Below, one piece after another: positions 25,872-43,831 of a stretch of DNA of 64,000 nucleotides. This DNA is from Auanema rhodensis (taxonomy: Eukaryota > Nematoda > Chromadorea > Rhabditida > Rhabditidae): NCBI GenBank assembly GCA_964057225.1, contig OZ059899.1:5766001-5830000 (forward strand). The letters run 5' to 3'. Position 1 is the first letter of the stretch, and each line of letters starts with the position of its first letter. A program made the position numbers and the translations under genes. Under the pieces are notes generated by a model that was not told the DNA's origin, did no database searches, and saw only the letters and a program-made list of their open reading frames with translations.

Positions 25872-28642
25872 AGAGTAAAAGGTATTAAATAATAAAGTTC
25901 AAATCCGTTTTAATTGATTCATAAAACTTATAAGAAAGTTGGTCCCTGTTGCTAAGAATTAATATAACTATTAAAATAGAAAATATTAAAAATTTTAAAG
26001 TTTATTATGTTCAAGTTGTACATGCTAATGTGTTTTTTATTTTGAACCATATGTGTTTATAGATATTCATATTATCTTGTAGCAAGAGAGAGATATAGCG
26101 AGGATAACTCCATCTGTTCAAAGCTTATTATTCAACTTATATATTATACTATACATATAAGTTATGTACGTTATACTATGCATATAGTGATGTACACGAT
26201 GATTATGCCCTTTTTAGCTATTTCCGGTTAACTTATTTCCTATAATTATATGAACAACGAACATGAGCACTCTCTATGTCACCTCTGCTCTTCGACACAT
26301 ACATTGGCTTTTGACTATTCATCTTACAATTGTCTTTTTTCCGCTCCAACAATCATATCTTATGTCCGATTACGGTAATTATTTATTAATTAGTATTGTA
26401 TAGTTAAAATACATGAAAAGAAGACAAATTGATACAATAATACAAAGCGTTTTATATTAAAAATTGAAAATAATTGTTTATACGATATAATAAATAAATA
26501 AAAAACAACCGTTCTTCTAGATGATTTAATTAAATTGAACATAACCTCAATGATTTTCATAAACATTTCACGTAATTTCACGTGACTTTATATAATTAAT
26601 TTTAAAATATTTTAACTATATAGTATATATTATATTATATTATATATATAGATTCAAATATAGATTAAAAATAAAAATTTAAGAATTCATCTGTTATAGC
26701 AGAATGATGTAAGGCCAGGTCTTATTGCGCAAGTTGAAGGCAATTCAGAAAGCATTACAAGCTCATCTAATACTCATTTGACTTATTCTCCAGATGGTCT
26801 TTCATATCGAATTTAATTTTAATTTTGTGATTTCAACATATTATATACTATATATGAGCATATGTTGAATATAAATAATATTTCATATAAGATATATTTC
26901 ACATAAGATGTTATGATATATCTGTATGTATGCATATGTATCATATAATATATAGTTAAGAAGTCATTCACTTTAACGGAAATTAGCCTAAAATCGCTTA
27001 AAGTGTTCTTTCGTTATTCTTACATACCGGAAATCCATTGTTTCAGTTGTCAGGATAATCCGGATACTAATCATATAGTATAATCGGATCAGAGGTCAAG
27101 TCATCATCCATACTGTCCGTACCTTCCTGCTACCTTCTCCCTACCTTGTCACCATTATTAGAGTTTCAATTGGGATTAAGAATTAGAAAAGAAAATAGCA
27201 AAACACCCCCAACATAAAAAAGCATAATAGACAACTTGTATTACCTAATTAAGACGATTTGTCAATCTAATACGCAGCAGGAACCCAACAAGCTCACCAA
27301 ATCAGGTTGTAGATGCAGATGAGGTTAAGAGGTAAGTAAAGGAGAAGACCGACCTTTTCTTGATAAGAAGAACAAGAAAGATTGTGAATATTATGTAATA
27401 AAGTACCTAATTGCTTATCCAAAAAAAAAAAATTTTTACATATAACCCTTAACTATAATAGAAGAATACATATAGTTATTTCTATGTATAATAATAATAA
27501 TAATAATAATAATTTTTCTTTGTTAGTTATTATAACAAATAAGGTATAAAATTAAATATTTTATTCAAATAAATAAAGCAAAAACTTCATTTTTTCTTTC
27601 AAGTTTGAATTTACAATTATTTTATAATTTTATATTAAAAATAATATAATAACTAGCGTATTTATGATCTGCTTATTATTGAATTTTTAAAAATTCTTTA
27701 CAAATAAAAGAAAAAAGAAAAAAATTCTTCAATGATTCACTATTTTTTGAACAATTGATGTTTATTAGCCAAACAAATAATTCATTTTCATATATTGTGT
27801 TTTTTTTAATTTTTTATATACGGTAGGTATGAAGTAATTAGAATTTGAAAATAATATAAGATTTTTAATTTTTTTTTGTTTATATTCTGTTACATATTGT
27901 TATTTAATAAGTATTTATAAGGCAAAATTGTATAACAATTCGTGGTTGAAAGATGACTAAAGATAGAAAATAGAAAGATTGAGAAATGAAGAGAGAGAGA
28001 AATGAAGAGAGAGAGAGAGAGAGAGAGAGAGACAAAGGTAACAACATGAAGTTATTTCAGAATCGTTGGACGATAGTGGTGTCATCGTTCGTCAATTTTC
28101 ACGCATGATGACAAAAAGCTGTCGAACGTATAATTGGTCGGTTACGGTAATTCTTTTGTGTCTAATCGTCTGTACTCTCCGTATTCAACATAATCTATAA
28201 CTATGTTAGACGATTAAATAGGCTAAAGCGTGTAACAGATCGCTCAGTATTTAATAAAAATAGTGAATAAAACGATTTTTTATATAAAAAATATTTAAAA
28301 GATATAAAACATAACAAAAAAAAGTAGAAAATTAACTAATAAAAATAATTATTAACTGAATATTTTTTATTATTTCTAAAATTTATTTTTGTCAAAAAAA
28401 AAACTTTTTTTTTCATTTTCTTCAATGTTTTATTCTGTTATCTATAGCTGATCAAAAGTATTATATCCCATATGTTCCTTATAAAGGAACACTTTGCTAA
28501 ACCGGTAAATATTCTGGTAGCAACGTGACAACCATCTGGCGACAGATCAACACGTTGTCTCAGCATCATCAGACAGACTTTTACAGGTCATTTATGTTAT
28601 ATAAAATATTTTATATATTGTTATTTATAGTTAGTACATTGT

Positions 28643-28673
<31 letters not shown>

Positions 28674-29249
28674 ATCAGTTAAATAAATATAATATAATTA
28701 GCTTTCGATATAAGTTTTATATACAAGGCGAAAAAAAAACACGAAAACCAGAAGAAAATGTGAGGAGATCAAAGAGAGATAACAATGAATATACATATAC
28801 TTAGTATAATAATAATAATAATAGTAAAATAAAGATAAAAGTTGGATATTAAAAAGAAAAAAAAAGAGAAAGAAAAGAAAACAAGATATACTGAATGATT
28901 ATAAAGAAAAGGAGAAATTATATTCTTTTTTAGGAGAAAAAAAGTTGATTTGGTTAAGAGAGAAACATATATTATAGACACATTAAAGCTGAAACCAGAA
29001 AAGTATAATGCCCTGAAAAACGGAGCAATATAGTAATTATGGCAGAATATTTTGCCAGAAATATGCAAATATAAAAGAAAAATTTCAATATTTCTATGAA
29101 AATATTAACTACGTAAAGCATTTCTAATGATTAAAAATCTTTTTTTTTTGTTTGATTGTGAATCAGAAAATATTGAAAACAAAGTATCACGATAGAATCA
29201 CAGGGTTTCAATGTAATTGAATAAAGTACAGTTCTTAGTAATGATGACT
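22009..29249. other. Spacer between the convergent BarH genes
   Basis: About 7.2 kb, very AT-rich, no supported gene. It holds (GA)n tracts (about 22545-22570, 25440-25470, 25836-25868, 28006-28031), (TTA/AAT)n (23016-23034, 27486-27512) and (TA)n at about 28644-28664. GC-richer islands lie at about 23040-23260, 27000-27360 and 28060-28590; the last has hairpin-forming repeats. Confidence 0.55.
28474..28557. other. Two adjacent potential hairpins in a non-coding island
   Basis: GTTCCTT (28474-28480) pairs with AAGGAAC (28484-28490) over a 3-nt loop. Next, CAACGTG (28521-28527) pairs with CACGTTG (28551-28557), enclosing ATCTG-GCGA-CAGAT (28534-28547), a 5-bp stem closed by a GNRA-type tetraloop. 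Structure is read from sequence only; no function is known. Confidence 0.3.
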
Positions 29250-30522
29250 CTATTCTGGTGACTTTTCTGATGATGTTTCAAGATCAAGCTTTACTGGAGA
29301 GCTCGGAGCTGCTACTGGAGTTGAAGCGGATGGTACTGTTGGAAATCCAAGGGTAGAAGCATTGGACACAATTGTTTGGGTATTCACCGATGGTGAGGTT
29401 GGTAAGAAAGACAGAAATTGAAGATTTGTTGGAAATCCAGATGTTGGTGGAAAAGAAGTTAAGCCAGCAGGTAGAAATGCTGCCATTGCTCCTGGTGGAG
29501 CTTGAGGTAATCTTGCAGGAGAAGCAGCAGCAGCAGCAGCAGCGGCTGCAGCTAGTCCGGGGGCACTGCTGAGATAGCTTGCCCAATAAGGATTTGTGCG
29601 AAGAACTTGTTGAACAGCAGCAAAATTTCCTGCTTCATTCAGAAGATCAATTCCAACGGAAGCCTGGCGTTTCCATTTTGTTCTGAAATGAGTGAAAATA
29701 AGAAATTTGGAAATTAAATGATACGGTAAGCATAATAAAGAATTGCAAAATACTTCTTCTTCACAATTTCTTAATGGGTTTTTCTACTTTTAATAGTTTT
29801 TCATATAATAGGTCGATCAGAACAGGCTAATTGGCACTTTTGACTGAATATAAGTATGAAGAATTGGCTTCTCATATACACACTCTCACACTTTTCAATT
29901 AAAATGAAGAAGGTGTAACGTTTTCTCAAGTTATTTCACTAATTCTTTTCTTTCAGCTTCAAATATATAAACTTTTAGTTAAGAATTTATATATAATTGA
30001 GTGAATATAATATTTATTTGAATGCTACCGTAATCCTTCTCCAACTATGACATCAGGCTTTTCGAGATGACAAGGTTGTTGCCAATAGCTTATAAACATG
30101 ATGAAGAGGTCGTTTTAATGAGGAAAAAAAGAAAGATAATGAAATAATATGATGAAGTTGAAAAAAACAGAATAGTATCGTGTTGGGAACATTTTTTTTT
30201 ATTTTCAAACGATAATTAAAGGAGATAAAAGTTTTCATTCATTTCCTCAGTAGAGAGAGTATGCAAGAAGAGGAGGGGGGTTGAGAATAGCCTGGTATAC
30301 GGTAATTGAGCATTGGAAGTTTAAGTGGCAATTTTAGTGTTTTCGGGGAGGTTCCAAAAGAAGCTCCACGAAAGTTTTCAAAAATCTGTTTCTGTTCCGT
30401 AAAAGTTGTGGCTGATGAGATAGATGAGACTAATACAAGAGCTTTTGTCTTTTTTCTTTTAAAATGAAGTTGAAATGGAAAAGGAAGAACTAAACAGAAA
30501 ATAGGATAGCAATCATTAGAAA

Positions 30523-30574
<52 letters not shown>

Positions 30575-32089
30575 AACAGATAGAACTGTGATTTAACCAA
30601 AATCTCTTGCAGTTGCAGTATAATGAAGAATGTGGAGAGTTTTCCCCCATTCTCTCTCCCACTCTTTTTCTTTTACATGGATAATTCTTCTCTCCCTCAA
30701 AATCTCCCCCCCCCCCAAATTAGAGGAAAAGATGTGTCAGGGAGTGTATAAGGGTGGTTAGAAAGTGGCGTGTTTAGCAGCTATCTAAAGCAGAGAAGAT
30801 TAGATTGAGATTCAACTTAAAACAATATAAGAGAGAGAATTGAAAGCTTTAAAATGAGAAGAAAGACAATAAGATCTTCTAAAAGTTGTGGAATTTGTTG
30901 ACTTCAAAATGGTTTATCGACAAGCTTTCTTGTGAGCTAAGTGCTAAATTGGAGAACTCGTTAACTAAATTTCTGAAACTAAAGTAAAGGAAAAAGATTT
31001 GAAAATGAATTTTTACAAGATTTTAAGGAATAAAGAAGGTAAGAAAGACTTATAAAGTGAGAAAGATTAAAAGAAAGAAAAAGAGAGAAAGAGAGGGCTA
31101 TAGAGACAGAAAGAGCAAAGACGACATGATGGTAAAGAGTCTGAAGAGAGAAGTTGTTTTAAAGAATATTCATTGACACAAACATAGAACAGGTAAAAGG
31201 GTAATAGAAGAGAAGAGTAACTCTTTAGCCAAATGAGAAGGATGAATGATCATGAATTGACGATTTTCGACGATTATCTTGTTAGTAAAACAGATATATG
31301 CAATGACGGAGAATGTATAGTGATAGAATACCTGAGAAGGATTACGGTAGGTTGGCTTTTAGCCAGTCAGCACATGTGAAAAAGAAGAGAATATGCAAGA
31401 ATAAGAAAATAGGAGACAAAACGTTTTGTAAAAATGGATAGATATGTAAGAAAGTTTTGCTATTTTGATATATAAATTTAAAACTATGAAGAGATTATGC
31501 TAAGAACAAACCTGCGATTTTGGTACCAAGTTTTAACTTGTGTATCAGATAATCCCATCTTATTGGCTAATTCCATTCGATCTTGTACTGATAGATATTT
31601 CTGTTTTTCAAAAGTTGTTTCAAGTTCTTGAAGTTGCTTATCAGTGAAGATAGTACGAGCTTTACGAGCTTTCTTAATAGCACCAGATGTAGGTGATGTA
31701 GAAGATTCAGATGGACTATCACGACGTGATGATGAAGTAGATTCATCTTCAACACATGATGATGTCATCAGATGTAATACATCATCAGTAGATGTATGTA
31801 ATTGATCAGATTCTGAAGAAAAAAAAGAAAAAATGAAAAATTTAAAAATGAAAATACCTGTTGATGAATCTGGACCATCATCATCTAAACGATTATCAGA
31901 TGATACAGCTGATGATGATAAAAGCTGTGAAATATTGAATGATGACATCTTATCAGATCTTTTAAGATTTGAATTTGAATTAGAAGATGTTGAATTTGCT
32001 GCTGCCAAATTAGCTAATAGAAGACTATTAGCTGTTGGATCCATATAAAAGCTTGATAATAGAAATTGACGAGGATCAAGACAACTCAT
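29250..32089 (-). CDS. ceh-30/31: BarH-class homeobox transcription factor, right copy
   Basis: Minus-strand exons 31858-32089, 31512-31812 and 29250-29682; 321 aa. Exons 1-2 encode the same 177 residues as the left copy, including the 45-nt intron 1 in near-identical form. Exon 3 completes the homeodomain (RTKWKRQ) and then differs: [21 protein letters not shown], a run of 10 alanines (near residues 215-224), a Pro/Ser/Thr-rich region and a SEKSPE end. The C-terminal blocks are alignable with the left copy but clearly older than the identical 5' halves. The gene is convergent with its partner, 7.2 kb apart at the 3' ends. It is a sequence-specific nuclear factor by family, with presumably shared upstream control because the promoter segment is duplicated as well. 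Confidence 0.95.
29683..31504. other. Intron 2 of the right BarH gene
   Basis: The 1829-nt intron (29683-31511) has a 47-bp (GA)n run at 30525-30571, C10 at about 30707, and purine-rich sequence at 30830-31210. A GGGTGGTT box at 30752-30759 resembles a GLI/TRA-1 core site. Confidence 0.55.
30525..30571. repeat. (GA)n microsatellite, about 47 bp
   Basis: Uninterrupted GA run within intron 2 of the right BarH gene. Confidence 0.95.
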
Positions 32090-32263
32090 GATTTCAACTG
32101 AAATATTTTAAATTTTAATTGGTCTTAATTGGAAAATTATATATTAATTTAAAGAAATAAAAAAATTATTTTAATATAAGAACAACAACAACCATCAGAA
32201 GATACTAAATACAACCAAACTGAGTCCCGGTAGGCGGGGCTAGTCGTCTAACTGGGGTGTGGT
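31505..32263 (-). repeat. Inverted repeat, right arm, proximal segment B
   Basis: Mirror copy of 19127-19885 (see that entry). It contains exons 1-2, intron 1 and the immediate promoter of the right BarH gene. Confidence 0.93.
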
Positions 32264-32414
32264 TATTGAGGAAAGTGGGAGGAGTGTAGGTGAAGTACAT
32301 GGGTTTAAGAAATTGAACTATACAGAATGAATCAATTATAATTTAAAGTTAACTATGTATTATACATATTTAATTATTAAATTAAATATATATTATAAGT
32401 AATACAATGATTTG

Positions 32415-33275
32415 ATGATATGTTTACATTGATGTAAAGTATATGATATAGTTAGTAAAAGACTGAATGACAGAGTAGATGAGGTGTGATGAGGTACCAA
32501 GGGTTCATGGGAATTCTCGGTCGACAGATGTAACCGGAAAGGAAAATTAATATTTGTATTTCACACCTTTTCCTCCAATTTCTACGGTAAAGCCAAGTGT
32601 TTGATTGAGAAAATTTGGCGAGAAAATTTCTTTTCTTCCACCTATTTCCGTCTTAACTATGTGTATATAGTTAACTTATACTAATTAGATAGTACTAAAT
32701 TCCCATAAATTCTCATAAATTCTCATAAATTCCCATAAATATTCTAATTTTCATATTTTTTCCAACTTTTTTTTAAAACTTGATGGTTCATCTATGTGTT
32801 ATGTCCTCGATTTTCGGCTTTTTTCCTCAATTGAAGAGTATGGATGAAGTTAAAAAGTGATGATTTGAGGTGAGCAAATGCGCGAAATAGCTTGAACAAG
32901 GACATTTCAAACAAATTTTGTTGAAAAAACATTTGGCAAATTGTAATTACCGTACTTGACTTTATAACTAAAGACTTCTTTTCATCTTTAACTATATGGT
33001 TTAGTATAGTTAACTGAAAAAATCAAAATGAATAGAAGATACTGTATTTCGATGTATATGATGATGTCAAGTAGAGCAATATCTTGATGACGTCACCAAA
33101 TCTTTTGAAAAGCCCGTTGACATGTTACTCTTCACGGTAATTATGTAAGAAAACATAAGGTATAATATACATATATAGTATATATATAATCTTTATTTTC
33201 TTTTTAATTAAAAAAAAATTAATTTTTAATTGAAAAATGGTCTCAAATGGAATATATGTGCATATACATATATTT
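32415..33275 (-). repeat. Inverted repeat, right arm, distal segment A
   Basis: Mirror copy of 17511-18371. In this arm it lies about 0.3 kb from the homeobox ATG because the right-specific spacer (32264-32414) is 600 bp shorter than on the left. Confidence 0.9.
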
Positions 33276-36088
33276 TTATGTAATTTATTAAATGTATATA
33301 TATCAATTAATAATATTTATAAATTATTCATTATATTTCAAGTATATAATAACTTCTTACAACGAAAAATCAAATAAATCAGAACAAATAGAAAGTTTGT
33401 TTCCGTTCTTACTGTAATATTTCCGTAACAAAGCAGGATGTATTAACAAGTAAAGACAATAAAAGATGAAACAGATGCGATGGAGAAGTCAAAGTTGTTT
33501 CCATATTTGTCCTTGTCCTCACTAACTATAATTCATCTCATGTATATTCTTTCTTTCTCTTTTTCTCTCTTCCTCTCTCTCATAATATCATTTACTTTAT
33601 CTCTATTTCTCATTATTTGTATCTCTTATTCTCTTGTATTCATATAACAATATCTATTCTTTTCTTTATTTTTTATATTCAACACCATGTTACTCTATAA
33701 ACTCATTTGTCGGCTCAAATCAAATAACTTATATAAGTATGTGTGGCAATTGTTGATGTCAAATAGAATGAGTAATGAACAAAGAAAGTGCACAAAAGTC
33801 TCAAGAATAGACAAGTGGATTACCGGGTGCCGGAAAGGTTAGTGACCAGATAGGCCGGATACAAATTGAGACGATTGAGGTATGTCATTAAGATGTTCCG
33901 TTCATGAAAAAAGCGAAGAAAAAGAAGAAGAAGAACATCATGATCATGATCATGAGGACAAGGGAAGAGATGAAATAGAAGTATTCCTTACAAGTAGTAA
34001 TTCAATCTTTACAATAAGCTTAAAGATATTCAAGTTTTAAAAATATATTAAGTTGTTTACCGGAAATAAACATCTTAATTTATTTTTAAAATTTGAATAT
34101 CTTTAACATAAAATATTTCATGTTTATAATTCAATTAAAGAATTATCAGCTGGTTCAAATCATAAAATAATGTTTGTTTATGCAAGAAATCGCTGCTAAT
34201 CGGATACAAAGTCTCATTAACCATCTGTGGGAGTTAGTGAACCGTTTCGTCCTTCGGAACTTCATCGCATGAGCCATAAAAAAGCATCAATTATCATATA
34301 GCAAACAATAGTTAATAAACGGATTAGTTATATGTAATAGTAGGTCCGTAGTCCAGACATGCCAGCCTTAATCCTTATACCATCATCATCATCATCATCA
34401 ACTCATTGTCATCAGTAGTACTCCTCTTCTCTCTTCTTATACGGTAGACTGATCTCATTTACCAGCCTCAACGTCCCTTCCTCTCTTCCTATTGCTACAA
34501 TTCGTCGCACATTTTGGAACCAATTATCGCTGTCATTTGAGATGAAAATATTTCTTTTTATGTAGAAAAATGAATAAAAGAAAAATATATATTGAATAAA
34601 AGAGAAAAGTAGTGATCAAGAAAGGTAGTTGTAGTTAATGTATTTAATATAATATTAATAGTAAATATAATTAACAAAAAAAAAAGTAAAAATACAAAAT
34701 AAGAAATAACAGGGAAGAATGAAGATGGAAGTTTCAACTTTTGTATAAAAAAAGTCAACCGTTTCACTTATTTGTATTATTAAAAATTAAAAATAATACA
34801 ATTGAATGAATAATAGAATACTTAGTTTAAAGCATATTTCAAGATCTTAAAGCTTTTCAATGTATGAGCTTGTTTTTTGCTAATCTACTATATGTATGTC
34901 TCTATTTTTTTTATAAATTTTTATATAATATTATGCATATACATCTAGCATAGTTAATAATAATATATTTTATATATTAAAGTACAAAAAATTAATATAA
35001 CAGAAGTATATTATAAACGTTTGTTCTCTTATTAATAGATTCACCAGATGCAGCAAATATTCGCGGATTGGCCTTGATTGTTCATAATAGAATACAACGT
35101 CTATATGACATGATGATCGTGCCAATTTTAGACATTATAATAATATCCATTACGTCGTATGTTGAAATACCTTCATGTCTATTCATTTTAGTTTTCATAA
35201 CTATACCTTCTAATTCATCTCTTTTTCTTTCTTTCTCTCTCATTTTACCTTTCTCTCTTATTTAACCTTACCTTTTCAACTTTTATTCTTTGTCTCTCTC
35301 TCTCTCTCTCTCTCTCTCTTTGTTTCTCTCTCAGTCTGTCCTATTGTATCTCTTCTTCTCTTTAGTTATTCACACATTTCATATATCTTACAACTTCTTC
35401 ACTTAATCGACTAAGTAAATTAGTATCCGTTCTAACAAGATGTACTTCCAAAATATTCAAGGACCATGTATGAAAACGATTTTGTGCCGATCATGACAGA
35501 CTCTTATGGTACTTCAACCATCTAATTACCTTATTTGGTAAAGGTTATTCCCATCAATATCTTTTTTATTTCAATATCTTCACTTTAATATTTTTTTTAA
35601 ATAATAAGAGACTAAGAGACTAAAACTAAAACAGAGAGAGAAGAAGAGAGAGAGAGACACAAGGTATGGGAACCAATGAAGTGAGGTAGTGTAGTTTGTG
35701 AAAGTCATACTGCTTAATTCAATGAGCCATTATATCTCTGCGAAAATACTCCAGACGATACGTTGCAGTCATTTTTTTAATATTTTCCTTGAAAAATGAC
35801 TTTCTCATCTATCCTTAAAATCCATTAAAACAACTTTTTTTGTATGAAACTTTCATTATTAGCTTTCACACAATTTTTTTAAATTTCAATACTGTACATA
35901 TTTTTTCCAGTTTTACTTTCAAGCATGAAGAAAGGGAAAAGGAAAAAACTTATTTTAATAAAAAATATTAATAATAAATAAAAAAAGATATTACTATATA
36001 ATATTATTATTATTATTATTATTATACAATTGTTATGGCTTTTACTCATTTTTGTAGCTTGGGTTTGTGATTGATTGAGAAGACATTT
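33276..36088. other. Gene-poor intergenic region beyond the right BarH gene
   Basis: AT-rich, with (CT)n at about 35295-35330 and (ATT)n at 36001-36023. GC-richer stretches at 33800-33960 and 34180-34500 may be regulatory. A 65-codon frame at 35068-35265 has no supporting splice context and runs into CT-rich sequence. Confidence 0.5.
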
Positions 36089-37188
36089 TTAGATTTTCTT
36101 ACAGCACATATAGTTTTCTTTTGGACCATCCTTAAATTATATTTTTGGACAAAAAAATAAAAAATGGAAAACTCACAAAAGCCATATTAGGTGTATATAC
36201 AGTAGCACTCTTGATACATTCATAATCATCAGGACAAACTCCCATATATTCATTATTTGGTTGACACATAATTGGCATAGTTAACTCAGAAGATGTATAT
36301 CCAGTTGGACATTCTAATAACAAAATATTTTAATTTTTTCTTTTTTTTTTTAAATAAAAAAATGTTTTTTCAAAATCAAAATGGTTAATAATGATTGTTA
36401 ATTATATGTTTAAACAGTTGATATATGTATGTAAAGTATATTAATATTAAAACAAATATATTATATAGTTTTAGACAAAAAATGTTTTTTTTTGTATTTC
36501 CGGTAGCTTATATGTCCAAAAAAATGTTAAAACTGAACAAATAAAAAATAAATTATAGAATTCTTTTGAATTTTTATATAATTTATATGATATAATCTAT
36601 CCTTGTCAAGATATCAGTATTCAAAAAAAACAAAATAACAATTAATATATAAGATAAACTTAAATATTTTATGAAAAACTCATTGTGAGAATTCCATGTT
36701 TCTTTCAAAAATTGAATTGATCTTACAACAATTTTTTAAAATTAAATTTGAATTTGTTTAAAATATTTAAAAAATACATTTTTTTAAAAAACCTATTCAA
36801 TAGCTTTCAAGTTATAAGAAATTTAAATATAAAATAATATAAATTTAATTTAAATTTGAAACTTACGTGGATAAACTGTTCCTTTCTTCTGCTGACAACA
36901 AATTCTTCTAGCTTTATTTATGCTGAATATACATCTGTAACAAGTTAACTTCTATTTTATGAAATTTTCCTATTTGTTTCAAAAATACGTCGAATTTGGT
37001 CCGAAGCAATCCATTGTACTTCCACAATTGCTGTTTCCGTTTTCAGGTTCAAGAAAATCATAATAACAATCACTACCTATATGATATAACAATTAGTTAT
37101 TTATAATAAATAAAGATAAATGAATATGAATGAACTTACCGGCTAATGCAAATACAATCAGATTGAAACATATCAATAGCTTAAACAT
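36089..37188 (-). CDS. Small secreted cysteine-rich protein (lustrin/EB-like module)
   Basis: Minus-strand exons 37140-37188, 36989-37076, 36867-36934, 36177-36313 and 36089-36130; 127 aa. The first 16 residues form a hydrophobic signal peptide. The mature part has about a dozen cysteines, including CCQQ, CPTGYTS, CQP, CPDDYECIKS and a terminal CCKK motif. The CP-x-GY ... C ... CP-x-x-YEC ... CC order resembles the lustrin-type cysteine-rich module common in secreted nematode proteins. Expected to be extracellular; no enzymatic motif. The first ATG is the only one giving a signal peptide. The 553-nt intron 36314-36866 is AT-rich and empty. Confidence 0.75.
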
Positions 37189-38139
37189 TTTTTTAGATAA
37201 TACAGAGCAGAAAGGCCAACTGGAAAAATGGCAGAATTTGGCAGATGATTTGCTATTTATACAGCCGAAAAGGGCTTTGTGTTGTTGCAACTGTTTGTTC
37301 ATGAAAACGGAGTGAAAAGAAGAGATATAGATAGTAGTGTATGAAGAGATTTGAAAAAAAAGATAGAAAGAGAGCTATAGAGGGAGAGAGAAAGAGGAAG
37401 AGAGGTGAGGTGAGAAAGGAAAGAAAAAAAACTTTTGTATTCCATATCAGAAGTAGAAGCTTGATACGTAATGAGTTTTATTGTTCTCAAGCTTTTCATC
37501 AAATGAACTTTGGAAATCAGAATTGAGGATTTTGGAAATGTTCTTTGTTTAACATGTTACGTCAAATTCAAAGCTAAAAACATATGTTGTTATTGTTTTT
37601 ATTGTAAAAAAACAATTGAAATCATTTATATAAATAAAATAAAATAAATAATAATTTATCATTATACTTATTATATGAAATAATATTTGAAACATCTTTC
37701 ATTTTAAACACAAAAGATTTATTATAATAACTATATTTAAATGTTTATTTGATAAGAATATATTGTTATTTTAGATATTACATTCATAACATTCTTTAGA
37801 TTAACCTCTATCTTTTTTACTTTTTATGATAAATGTTTTTTAAACTATTATATAACCTTTGATATATAATGTAAACAAACATATGAATTCTATTCAAAAA
37901 TTCTTCTCTCTTTTCAAAAACTCCGTTTACATATACGTGAAACACTGAAATAGTCCTGTTTTCTCTTCAAATTATTTGATAATCCATTGAATATGTGTAC
38001 TTAGCACACAGATTAACTATATGATTAACCCGATACATAGAACTTTCATTCAAATTCAGTTTAACCTCTCGATTTATGACTATAGGCTTTGAACAGGTTT
38101 TATCTTATTCATAATTATTACGCAAACCTCTTTATAAAG

Positions 38140-38208
<69 letters not shown>

Positions 38209-38429
38209 CACATCCAAATTAGATTTACCCTTTTTGTTTAATAAATCTCATCTAAGCTTTTTCTCCTATAAATTATAATTTTACTTTAAATTATAATTAA
38301 TAATATATTATATATTATATAATTAAAAAAAAAACTAATCTTTATTATTTAATAATTATTACTACAAATAAAAAATTGTTTCAAATAAAACAATTTTCTT
38401 TTTTTTTCTGTAACCAGAAGTGAATGTAT
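37189..38429. other. Intergenic region with long (TC)n microsatellite
   Basis: Promoter side of the cysteine-rich gene and 3' side of dpyd-1. It contains a purine-rich stretch (37320-37430). No coding sequence is supported. Confidence 0.6.
38142..38200. repeat. (TC)n microsatellite, about 59 bp
   Basis: Uninterrupted TC dinucleotide run followed by T9, about 230 bp downstream of the dpyd-1 stop codon. Confidence 0.95.

Positions 38430-43831
<5,402 letters not shown>

Noticed and set aside
17645-31352. Recurrent TACGGTA boxes around the BarH genes
   Set aside because: By rough composition estimate the count is only slightly above chance, so I do not claim a motif.
34381-34402. CATCATCATCATCATCA tract as a possible regular array
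   Set aside because: It is a simple trinucleotide microsatellite; there are no spacer-separated repeats, so not a CRISPR-like array.
35045-35265. Frame reading SPDAANIRGLALIVHNRIQRLY after an ATAG acceptor-like site
   Set aside because: It runs into a CT-rich simple repeat, has no partner exon and no recognisable family.
35682-35704. TGAGGTAG followed by TGTAGTTTGTG, matching the let-7 family seed
   Set aside because: Neither the 60 nt downstream nor upstream contains a complementary arm, so no miRNA hairpin can form. An eight-base seed match in 64 kb is not rare.
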